7,465 nucleotides of DNA from positions 1 through 7,465 of the forward strand of contig JAHFSL010000115.1 of NCBI GenBank assembly GCA_023265785.1. Reading direction: 5' to 3'. This document shows, in pieces, positions 1 through 6,852 of this stretch. The notes under the pieces are model-generated. The model saw nothing but the letters and a program-made list of their open reading frames with translations, was not told where the DNA came from and ran no database searches. Every line of letters begins with the position of its first letter. Position 1 is the first letter of the stretch. The position numbers and the translations under genes are program-made. This DNA comes from Candidatus Coatesiibacteriota bacterium (GTDB lineage Bacteria > Oederibacteriota > CAKKQC01).

Positions 1-2
1 TC

Positions 3-2189
3 AACAAGAAGACCGTGTTCGAACTGCTCGCCATCCAGTACACCGGCCTGGGCTGGGCCACGGTCGGCGGGGTTTCCCAAACCATCGGGTGCCTGCTGGG
101 CGATTGCCTGGGCGGGTTTCCCGGCAATGCGTCCTGCACGCTGGGGTCCGGCGCCATTCCCGGCGGCGCGGGGAGCCTGGCGGGCTGCAAGGTGGAGCGG
201 ATTCCCGCCAAGTACGACCCGCCCCACGGCGCGTACGGCGACCTGACCGGATTCTGCCCGATCTTCCCGGCCAACTTCATCTACAAGGTCACGTCGAATT
301 CGCCGGTGCTCTGGCAGATGCTGACGCACATCGCCGCGCACGACGAGGACAACCACACCTACTGCCCGTCCACCACGCTGTCCTACGCCGGGTTCATGCA
401 CTATGTCTGGAAGCGGCAGAACGGTCCGGGCGACCCGGGGCCGCCGGGAAACGGCGACAGCCTGTCGCTGATCAACACGAGCCTGAATTCGAGCGGGACG
501 TATGACGGCACGCTCGACACCACGGTCTACATCTTCCGGTTCAATTACGGGACCCTCCAGTGGGATTACTGGGAGTCATGGGACCTGGCACCGGAAAGTC
601 AGGGGTATGCCTGGGGCACGGACACCGGGGAGGAGGGTCCGTACCGGACTCTGTCCTCGCAGTCTGAATTAATCATCAATCAGGGAATGCTCTGCAACCC
701 GCAGTTGAACCAGGGCGGCCACTCCGACAACGAGAACGCCTATATGCCGTGCCGGGAGACCGGCAATACCGTCAGCATCCCGGGGAATACGGCTAACTTC
801 TACGGAATCACCCAGGGGGCGGCTCAGGTGAACAAGGCCATCATCGGCAACCTCGGAGCCACCGATGCCGTCTACCGGATCTGGCGATACCAGCCCAACA
901 ACCTGGTCGTCGTCAACCCGATGCCGGCCTGGCTGAACGACACCATCGGCACCTGGGTGCTGAAGGCCACGCACACGGTGCCCCAGGGGATGGCCGCCGC
1001 GATGAATCCACGCGTCTATCCCCGTGATGGCGCGTTCTTCGACCAGGCCAACACGCTGGTCCTCAGCAAGATTGAGCTCATCTCCGGCGGGCCGATCCAG
1101 ATCCTGCACGGCATCCGGGTCTACTCCCTGTGGTCCGGCGGGTCCGTCATGCATCCGGCCAACGGCCAGCAGGCCGGGCAGGAATACTGGCTCCACCACT
1201 ACACCGATGAGATCGGAAAATCCACCTGCCCGGAGGGGACGCTCTACATGGACGTCTTCTGCCCCAAGACGGGGATGGCCGTTCAACTCATCTCGGAAAA
1301 CGGGTACAGCGCCACCTACACCACGACGGGACCGGACCAGTGCGTGGCCTTCACGCAGTTCACTCCACCCGCCACCAAGCGCAACTACCGGATGCAGGTC
1401 CTGCCCAACCCGTCCCAGGGCAACGTCATATGCCAATTCATCCAGTGCTCACCGTCTGAAAAGGGGTTCACGGCACCGTTCCTCCAGCAGGGGGTGCATT
1501 ACGAAATCATCGCGCCACCGGTCGTTTTCGTCGGCCAGAGTTTCTGGATAACCGTGATCGTGAAAGACACCGGAGGCGGCACCAAGACGGACTATTGCGG
1601 CACGTCCTCGTTCACTTCGACCGATCCAGGGGCCAAGATCGAGGCGAATCCCATGGACGGCTACAACTTCACCTGGCAGTCCAGCATCGTGCCCTGCAAT
1701 GGCGGGTCACCCATGAACGGCATCCGGCTGTTCTTCAATGTGTCCATGACCCGGCTGGGGATGCAGACGATCGTGGCTTCCGATACGACGGATGGTTCGA
1801 TCGCGGGACTCACCGCGGTGATGGTGGTGGCGACGGACATTCGGTTGACCAAGACCCCGAAGCTGACCGTCGGGGCCTCGGGCGACACCGTGCAGTTCCG
1901 CGTGTGCTGGAGCAACTATTCCGGCGCCTCGGCCTTCACCTTTGTGATCTCGGACGCCATCCCGGTCGGGACGGTATTCCTGCCGGAGGCCGGGACGGCA
2001 GCCTTCGACTGCGGGAACACGAAGGGCGTCGCCCCGATCCCCTCCTATTCCACCGCGTCCTCCGTCACCGTCCCGGCCACGTTTACGGAGGCCAATCCGA
2101 CAGCCGCCAGCCGATGGCTCCGGTGGACGGTTCCCCAGATCGGCGTCAACACCAGCGGGTGCATTTGTTATAAGGTGACTGTGAATTGA
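3..2189 (+). CDS. Large extracytoplasmic DUF11/Ig-like surface protein, C-terminal part (5' end outside window)
   Basis: This is the C-terminal 728 residues of a probable surface or secreted protein of unknown function. The reading frame is open to the left edge, and the first bases (tcaacaag) match the paralogue at 3826-3833, so the GTG at 15 is an internal Val codon and the true start lies upstream. Residues are counted here from that codon. The visible part opens with a Cys-rich region (C26, C31, C41, C58; GCKVER motif at 57-62). It continues with a beta-rich middle including a short Gly/Pro linker near 137-147, and a conserved block with VFCP (414-417) and DQCVAF (441-446). It ends with an Ig-like domain (about 498-607) and a DUF11-type domain (about 608-724) whose last strand ends GCICYKVTVN. 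There is no LPXTG, PEP-CTERM or C-terminal membrane segment. Many cysteines imply an oxidising location. An adhesin, sheath or S-layer-like role is inference only. The coding call is very sure; the function is not. Confidence 0.93.
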   Translation, partial: NKKTVFELLAIQYTGLGWATVGGVSQTIGCLLGDCLGGFPGNASCTLGSGAIPGGAGSLAGCKVERIPAKYDPPHGAYGDLTGFCPIFPANFIYKVTSNSPVLWQMLTHIAAHDEDNHTYCPSTTLSYAGFMHYVWKRQNGPGDPGPPGNGDSLSLINTSLNSSGTYDGTLDTTVYIFRFNYGTLQWDYWESWDLAPESQGYAWGTDTGEEGPYRTLSSQSELIINQGMLCNPQLNQGGHSDNENAYMPCRETGNTVSIPGNTANFYGITQGAAQVNKAIIGNLGATDAVYRIWRYQPNNLVVVNPMPAWLNDTIGTWVLKATHTVPQGMAAAMNPRVYPRDGAFFDQANTLVLSKIELISGGPIQILHGIRVYSLWSGGSVMHPANGQQAGQEYWLHHYTDEIGKSTCPEGTLYMDVFCPKTGMAVQLISENGYSATYTTTGPDQCVAFTQFTPPATKRNYRMQVLPNPSQGNVICQFIQCSPSEKGFTAPFLQQGVHYEIIAPPVVFVGQSFWITVIVKDTGGGTKTDYCGTSSFTSTDPGAKIEANPMDGYNFTWQSSIVPCNGGSPMNGIRLFFNVSMTRLGMQTIVASDTTDGSIAGLTAVMVVATDIRLTKTPKLTVGASGDTVQFRVCWSNYSGASAFTFVISDAIPVGTVFLPEAGTAAFDCGNTKGVAPIPSYSTASSVTVPATFTEANPTAASRWLRWTVPQIGVNTSGCICYKVTVN
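1506..2189 (+). repeat. Conserved 684-bp tail, copy A (Ig-like plus DUF11)
   Basis: This is the 3' part of the first surface-protein gene, repeated at 5283-5966. Both copies are exactly 684 bases including the stop, and the 227 encoded residues align without a gap at about 159/227 identities by hand count. Runs of identical DNA include 25 bases (1589-1613 against 5366-5390) and 27 bases (1650-1676 against 5427-5453). The match weakens and acquires indels further upstream. It is a gene-internal duplicated module, not a mobile element: no terminal inverted repeats or target duplications are seen. Confidence 0.9.
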
Positions 2190-2194
2190 GGTGA
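2188..2194 (+). promoter_or_regulatory. Shine-Dalgarno site overlapping the upstream stop codon
   Basis: GAGGTGA is a near-ideal anti-16S match placed 7 bases before the GTG at 2202. Its first two bases are the last two bases of the TGA that ends the upstream gene. The arrangement supports GTG 2202 as the start and suggests that the two surface-protein genes are cotranscribed and translationally coupled. Confidence 0.85.
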
Positions 2195-2201
2195 CACCGA
2201 A

Positions 2202-2264
2202 GTGAAGTTTCGCCGCCGGGTCATGCTCCTGCTCTTCGCAGGGTGGACTAGTCCCGGGCGGGCG
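2202..2264 (+). other. Signal peptide region of the second surface protein
   Basis: Residues 1-21 show a Sec-type signal: positive charges at K2, R4, R5 and R6, a hydrophobic stretch VMLLLFAGW (7-15), and a small-residue end with A21 before D22. The cleavage pattern (PGRA then DF) has Gly at -3 and Ala at -1. There is no lipobox cysteine, so the protein is probably released or assembled outside the inner membrane and not lipid-anchored. The core is short, so the exact cut site is uncertain. Confidence 0.7.
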
Positions 2265-5200
2265 GATTTTGCCGTGATGGACTCCTGGATGAACGGGTCG
2301 GGAACGGGGGGCTTGAGCACCAACGGCAACCTCTTCCCCAACTGGCGGTCCGTCTACGCGGGCTCGTTCGATATCTGGCTGACGGACGGAAGCGGGGATG
2401 CGAGCGGGACCGGCACCGAGCGGATCACCGCGCTGACCGTGGTGAATTTCGGGACGGCCGGGTCCGGCGACCTGACCAATGTCCAGTTCAAGATCCGGTG
2501 CTCCTCGCAGGCGGGGGTCCTGACGCCGATGACCTACGCGGGGGTCTACCTGGAGGACACCGGGTCCTATCCGGCCTGGACCTGGGCGGGGTCGTCGGTC
2601 GACCTGAACGGGTGCGCCGACTTGTGCGGCACGCCGCCGTGCGGCGGGTATTTTTCCATCGACATTTACGTGGACATCACGCCCTGCCCGACCGACCAGG
2701 CGACTGTCAACATGGGTTTCCCCACCCACCTGGCCTATGATCCCGTCTGGTGGGGATCCATCTACGACAATCAGGGTTCCGTCGTGCCGTGGTACGACAT
2801 GTGGAACAACGACTCGCCGCTGGTGATCAACTATGTCCTGAAGGATGGGCCCGGATATGCCGCCCCGGGCGATACGATCACCTACACCGTGTTCTACGGC
2901 CGGACCGGGGCGTCCCCGCTCACCAATATCGTCATCACCGACACGATGCCCCCCTACACCCACTATGTCACCGGGTCGGCGGCGCCCGGGGCGGATGCCG
3001 GGTGGGACCCCGACTGGGGACCGCCGGCGCGCCTGCGCTGGACCCTGCCCGGGGGCGCCGTGACCGGGGGTCCCACCTCCTTCCTCACCTTCTCCCTGAC
3101 CGTGGACTGGGGCAACGGGGAGGTCTTCGAGCCCGGATCCGGCGATGTCGCGGCGCCGGAGAACCTCCGGCTGGACAACCGGGCGGCGGTCAACTGGATC
3201 GGGACGACCTGCGCGGCCCAGACGCGGTCCTCCCTCCCGGCCCGGACCACGGTGCGCCGGTACCTCTTCTGGATGCTGGGCGACAACGACATCCTGTTCG
3301 CCGGCAAGGTCGGGCTCCCCGACGATGAAATGATCTATTCCATCTTCGTCAAGAACATGTCCGCCTCCAAGACCTGGTGGGATGCCCAGATCTGGGACAC
3401 CGTGCCGGCAGAACTCGACCCGTGGAGCGGCGGCTACGGCTTCGACGATCCCTGCGCGGGCTGGACCATGACGCCCTCCGGCTGTGCCGCGGCCTCGCCC
3501 GGCAGGATCGTGGCGGGCGCGACGACGAAACTCACCTGGAAACTTGACATGCCCCCGGACATGACGCTGACCCTGCGCTGGAAGGCCCGGGTCCGACAGA
3601 CGGTGACGGCCGGAGCCACGGCCTCAAACCATGTCTCCATCCTGGAGTTGGGCCGGGCGGGCATCGTGGACGGAACGGGATTCGCCGGGACGCCGCGCGA
3701 GTTCATCCAGGATGCGCTCATCATCCTGCGCACGACCTACTTTGCCTACGGCGCCTACGGCTACCAGTGCACGGGAAGCCAGAAGTCCACCACCGGGGAG
3801 GCGTTCCATGCCCACTTCTTCCCGCTCAACAAGATGACCAATTTCGCCCTGTACAAGCAGGAACATGTCGATGATGTGTACGCGAACGATGGCGGGGTCA
3901 GCCCGCCGATTGCCGTCTTTGCGGGCACCTGCGTGGGGGGATTCGCGGACGGGGGCTGGCCGGGATGCAAGGTCGAACGGGCCCCCGCGTGCTACTGGCC
4001 CGTGGCCTACGACAACACCTTTCCCGTCGGCGGGGTGTATCCGGTCCACTTCCTGTACAAGGTCGTGTCCAACGCGCCGTTCGCGTGGGAACTGCTGAAC
4101 AATTCCACGGACAACACCGAGGACCGGTGGGGGTTCGCACCCGGGTCGAGCCTGACCTTCAGCGCGCGGATTCACTACGCCTTCATGCAGATCACCTTCC
4201 CCGGGGGGGTGCAGGCCGACGAATTCTTCGCGATCAATCCCAGCGACACCACGGCGACGACGGAATTCCTCTTCCGGTGGAATCCGGTCTCGCTCGACTG
4301 GGACTTCATGGCGACGGGGGAACTGGATCCGGGCACGATCTGGCGCAACGACACGGCCTATTCCTTCAACCAGGGCACGCCCGCCTATGTGTGGGATGAA
4401 CAGGCCTACCGGCTGGTCTCCTCCACCACGAACACCCTCGTGTGGCGCGAGCTTTGGGCCAATGGGGATTCCGTCCGGGGACTCATGGCGCCCACGAGCG
4501 AAACCGGCCTGCTGGCCTCGGACACCGCGACGCCGGGGACCTTCTACTGCTTCCCCTTCCGCCAGAACCTGGACAATTGTGACGCGAATATCGCGGTCAC
4601 CAACATTGGGGCCGTGAACTGCAAGTACCAGATGGAGCGGTACGATCCCGTCGGATCCATGTACGCGACCGCCCCTTCCGGTTCGTGGACGAATATCGAG
4701 ACCAATACCGTGCCCGCCGGCGCCGCCAATGTCCTGAATCCCCAGGTGTACGGAAACGGGTACATCAACACGGTGCTCCCGACCACGTTCGGCAACCCGA
4801 CGCCGCACTGGTTCGTCCGGGTGATCCAGCTCACAACCGGGGCCAACCTGGAAGTGATGGCGGGCGTGGACCTCACCGGTGCCTATTCCTCCGACGGGAT
4901 CCTGAATGACGTGACGGGCAAGAAATCCGGGAACAATTTCTGGTATCCACAAACCCAGGGCACCTTCACCGCGAGCAAGGCGTGCCTCGGCACGAACATC
5001 AACGAAAACTACTCTCTCGATGTCTTTTGCCCCGCCAAGGGCATGGCCCCGCGGCTCCAGTCGTACCAGTACCTGCCGGGATACGACGCCACCTACACCA
5101 CGAACGGGCCCGATGAGTGCGTTTCCTTCCGCATGCTGACCGGATTCACCACCGACTTCAAGCGGAACTGGCGGGTGCTCGTGGGCGGCACCCCCGAGGA

Positions 5201-5966
5201 CGCCGTGGTGCAGTTCATCTCGGCGGAGATCACCGAGAAGTACTACACGATGCCCTTCGTGTCGCAGGGGACCTTCTACACCATCATCGCCCCCCCGGTG
5301 GTGTTCACGGGCCAATCGTTCTGGCTGACCGTGATCGTGACCACCCAGGGGGGGAACACCAAATTGGACTATTGCGGCACGTCCTCGTTCTCCTCGACGG
5401 ATCCATCGGCCAAGATGGAGAATGCCCCCATGGACGGCTACAACTTCACCTGGTCAAGCGCCGCCGGGGGGTGCGGCTCCTCGCCGTTCAACAATGGCGT
5501 CCGCGTCTTCATCAATGTCACCTTCAATGTGCTCGGCCTCCAGACCCTCGTGGCAAATGACACGACGGACGGGTCCATTACGGGACTCACCACCATCATG
5601 GTCGTGGGTGCCGATGTCAAGCTCACCAAGGAACCCCGGCTGACCGTCGGCGCCTCGGGCGACACGGTCCAGTTCCGAATTTGTTGGAGCAATTATTCCT
5701 CGGCGTCCGCGATGACCTTCGTGATCACGGATGCGATCCCGCGGGGGACGGCGTTCGTGCCCGAGGCGGGCACGGCGGCGTTCAATTGCGGGAACACCCT
5801 GGGGCTGGCCGCGGCGGTGGCCTACTCCACGGCCACCTCCACCACCCCACCCGCCGCCTTCACCGAGGCCAACCCGGTCGCCGGGACCCGGTGGCTTCGC
5901 TGGACCCTTCCGATGGCCGGGGTCAATACCACCGGTTGCATTTGTTATCGGGTTACGGTGAACTGA
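2202..5966 (+). CDS. Giant secreted DUF11/Ig-like surface protein, complete
   Basis: This 1254-residue protein is the complete paralogue of the gene upstream; its exact function is unknown. The GTG start is fixed by the strong ribosome site and by a signal peptide: a basic N-region (KFRRR), a short hydrophobic core and probable cleavage after Ala21. Residues 22-205 form a beta-rich head with a Cys cluster (C138, C142, C147, C162). Residues about 208-302 are a DUF11-like domain (PGDTITYTVFY and ITDTMPP signatures), and about 357-465 a second, more divergent one. Residues 543-1205 and onward repeat the module of the upstream protein, with GCKVER (588-593), VFCP (941-944) and DECVSF (971-976). 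An Ig-like domain (about 1028-1137) with DYCGTSSF and DTTDGSITGL motifs follows. A final DUF11 domain ends GCICYRVTVN, with no sorting signal or membrane anchor. Eleven cysteines line up with those of the upstream copy. An adhesion or envelope-coat role is inferred from domain style only. Confidence 0.95.
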   Translation: MKFRRRVMLLLFAGWTSPGRADFAVMDSWMNGSGTGGLSTNGNLFPNWRSVYAGSFDIWLTDGSGDASGTGTERITALTVVNFGTAGSGDLTNVQFKIRCSSQAGVLTPMTYAGVYLEDTGSYPAWTWAGSSVDLNGCADLCGTPPCGGYFSIDIYVDITPCPTDQATVNMGFPTHLAYDPVWWGSIYDNQGSVVPWYDMWNNDSPLVINYVLKDGPGYAAPGDTITYTVFYGRTGASPLTNIVITDTMPPYTHYVTGSAAPGADAGWDPDWGPPARLRWTLPGGAVTGGPTSFLTFSLTVDWGNGEVFEPGSGDVAAPENLRLDNRAAVNWIGTTCAAQTRSSLPARTTVRRYLFWMLGDNDILFAGKVGLPDDEMIYSIFVKNMSASKTWWDAQIWDTVPAELDPWSGGYGFDDPCAGWTMTPSGCAAASPGRIVAGATTKLTWKLDMPPDMTLTLRWKARVRQTVTAGATASNHVSILELGRAGIVDGTGFAGTPREFIQDALIILRTTYFAYGAYGYQCTGSQKSTTGEAFHAHFFPLNKMTNFALYKQEHVDDVYANDGGVSPPIAVFAGTCVGGFADGGWPGCKVERAPACYWPVAYDNTFPVGGVYPVHFLYKVVSNAPFAWELLNNSTDNTEDRWGFAPGSSLTFSARIHYAFMQITFPGGVQADEFFAINPSDTTATTEFLFRWNPVSLDWDFMATGELDPGTIWRNDTAYSFNQGTPAYVWDEQAYRLVSSTTNTLVWRELWANGDSVRGLMAPTSETGLLASDTATPGTFYCFPFRQNLDNCDANIAVTNIGAVNCKYQMERYDPVGSMYATAPSGSWTNIETNTVPAGAANVLNPQVYGNGYINTVLPTTFGNPTPHWFVRVIQLTTGANLEVMAGVDLTGAYSSDGILNDVTGKKSGNNFWYPQTQGTFTASKACLGTNINENYSLDVFCPAKGMAPRLQSYQYLPGYDATYTTNGPDECVSFRMLTGFTTDFKRNWRVLVGGTPEDAVVQFISAEITEKYYTMPFVSQGTFYTIIAPPVVFTGQSFWLTVIVTTQGGNTKLDYCGTSSFSSTDPSAKMENAPMDGYNFTWSSAAGGCGSSPFNNGVRVFINVTFNVLGLQTLVANDTTDGSITGLTTIMVVGADVKLTKEPRLTVGASGDTVQFRICWSNYSSASAMTFVITDAIPRGTAFVPEAGTAAFNCGNTLGLAAAVAYSTATSTTPPAAFTEANPVAGTRWLRWTLPMAGVNTTGCICYRVTVN
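5283..5966 (+). repeat. Conserved 684-bp tail, copy B (Ig-like plus DUF11)
   Basis: This is the second copy of the tail module found at 1506-2189, encoding residues 1028-1254 of the complete surface protein. The copies are gapless at protein level. The poorest stretch is the loop around C1091 (about 1088-1097), where only the cysteine is kept. Near the 3' ends both copies carry the same AT-rich 12 bases tgcatttgttat (2160-2171 and 5937-5948), coding C-I-C-Y, in an otherwise GC-rich codon background. Confidence 0.9.
5957..5961 (+). promoter_or_regulatory. Weak possible ribosome site for the TIM-barrel gene
   Basis: GGTGA lies 13 bases before ATG 5975, inside the last codons of the preceding gene. 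The spacing is long for a Shine-Dalgarno site. With a gap of only 8 bases between the genes, initiation may depend largely on coupling to translation of the surface-protein gene. Confidence 0.35.
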
Positions 5967-5974
5967 GTCTCACC

Positions 5975-6829
5975 ATGTCCGGGTTGTGCGTTACGAGCGT
6001 CATGTTGCCCCGCTGGGAGCTGGATGAGACCTTCGATCACCTCGCGTCCTGCGGGTATCGCGGGATCGAACTGCGGGTCCGCCCGAATCCTGATAACCCC
6101 GCCGAGGAGCCTTCCTTCTGGGGCCGCCATGTGGCGGATGTCAGTCCGGCCAATGTCATGGCGAACGCCCCGCGGATCCTGGCGGCCGCCCGCCGGACCG
6201 GGATCGCCGTGGTCGCGCTCTCGCCCCGCGTCGCCCCGACCGACGGCCCGGGGTTGGAGGCGCTTTGCCGGGCCGCGGTGGCGATGGCGCCGGGTGCCCC
6301 GCCGATGATTCGGGTGGATCCGGCCCGGTATGACCGTGACAAGCCCTATGCCCCACAGGTGGACGCGGTCCGGCGGGCATTCGCCGGGGCGGTTGCGGTG
6401 GTCAGGCCGTTCGGGATCAAGATCCTGTATGAAATACATACGGGCACGGTGGCGATGAGCGCGACCCGGGCGGCCACGCTCCTGGACGGGCTGGACCCCT
6501 CCCGGATCGGGGCCATCTACGACATTCCCAACATGGCCCGGGTCGGACTCGAAGATACGAGGCAGGGCATGGAGGCGCTGGGGCCCTACCTGGCGCACTG
6601 CCACATCGGGGGCTCTCGCCCGGTTCGTGCGGCGGGTGAGACCGCAACCTGGAAGTGGGAGTTCTGCTCCCTCATGGAGGGCATCGCGGACATTCCGGCA
6701 ATCCTGGCCGACCTCCGTCATGTGGGGTATGCGGGATGGCTCTCACTCGAGGATTTCTCACCGGGGGACGATCGGGACAAGATCAGCTCGCAAGGCGCGT
6801 GGCTGCGTGCGTTGGGCGCGGGGGGCTGA
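5975..6829 (+). CDS. Sugar phosphate isomerase/epimerase-type TIM barrel protein
   Basis: This 284-residue cytoplasmic protein (no signal peptide) belongs to the xylose isomerase-like TIM barrel superfamily (AP_endonuc_2 / COG1082 type). That family includes ketose 3-epimerases, inosose dehydratase and hydroxypyruvate isomerase. Candidate metal ligands are in the family's usual places: E153 in ILYEIHTG, D183 in IYDIPN, H210 in CHIGG and E259 in LSLED. E32 in GIELR follows the second strand as usual. The positions resemble those recalled for D-tagatose 3-epimerase (E152, D185, H211, E246). The ATG at 5975 was chosen although the frame is open further upstream, because the first barrel strand (GLCVTSVM) begins right after it and upstream translation would only be an out-of-frame shadow of the previous gene. 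The substrate cannot be read from sequence. It lies 8 bases after the surface-protein gene and 23 bases before the next gene, with which it may share a pathway. Confidence 0.9.
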   Translation: MSGLCVTSVMLPRWELDETFDHLASCGYRGIELRVRPNPDNPAEEPSFWGRHVADVSPANVMANAPRILAAARRTGIAVVALSPRVAPTDGPGLEALCRAAVAMAPGAPPMIRVDPARYDRDKPYAPQVDAVRRAFAGAVAVVRPFGIKILYEIHTGTVAMSATRAATLLDGLDPSRIGAIYDIPNMARVGLEDTRQGMEALGPYLAHCHIGGSRPVRAAGETATWKWEFCSLMEGIADIPAILADLRHVGYAGWLSLEDFSPGDDRDKISSQGAWLRALGAGG

Positions 6830-6837
6830 CCGGACCG

Positions 6838-6843
6838 TATACT
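6838..6843 (+). promoter_or_regulatory. Possible -10 box directly before the last gene
   Basis: TATACT matches five of six bases of the bacterial -10 consensus and stands out in GC-rich sequence. It ends 9 bases before ATG 6853, so transcription from it would start only a few bases before, or at, the start codon. No good -35 is present; TTGGGC at 6812-6817 is a weak match with a 20-base spacer. The ATG also lacks a Shine-Dalgarno site, which would fit a leaderless or near-leaderless transcript. It could equally be chance. Confidence 0.35.
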
Positions 6844-6852
6844 GGGTTCCCC

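Noticed and set aside
15..17. GTG as the start of the first gene
   Set aside because: The frame is open upstream and the residues before it (NKKT) match NKMT in the paralogue. No ribosome site or signal peptide is present.
669..1436. Open 255-codon minus-strand frame
   Set aside because: Antisense shadow of the first surface gene. The + strand frame shows paralogue conservation and this one shows no recognisable feature.
1707..2963. Open 418-codon minus-strand frame spanning the junction of the two surface genes
   Set aside because: It crosses the gene boundary, is Arg/Gly/Pro-rich and low in complexity, and lies opposite conserved coding sequence on the + strand.
3624..5315. Open 563-codon frame on the minus strand opposite the second surface gene
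   Set aside because: It is antisense to a well-supported gene. Its product is Gly/Arg/His/Val-rich with no domain, as expected from mirrored GC-rich third positions.
2202..5966. Numerous N-x-S/T sequons suggesting glycosylation
   Set aside because: The protein is rich in Asn, Ser and Thr, so many sequons are expected by chance. No oligosaccharyltransferase context is visible.
5900..5966. C-terminal sorting signal (LPXTG, PEP-CTERM or membrane anchor)
   Set aside because: The protein ends within the last DUF11 strand, with no hydrophobic segment, basic tail or known motif.
5681..5974. Upstream extension of the TIM-barrel frame by 98 codons
   Set aside because: This stretch is an Arg/Gly/His-rich shadow of the conserved DUF11 tail in another frame. 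The barrel's first strand begins at ATG 5975.
5945..6721. Open 258-codon minus-strand frame opposite the TIM-barrel gene
   Set aside because: The + strand encodes a protein with complete family motifs; the reverse frame is a composition artefact.
6827..6852. Terminator in the gap before the last gene
   Set aside because: The 23-base gap has no stable inverted repeat or T-run.
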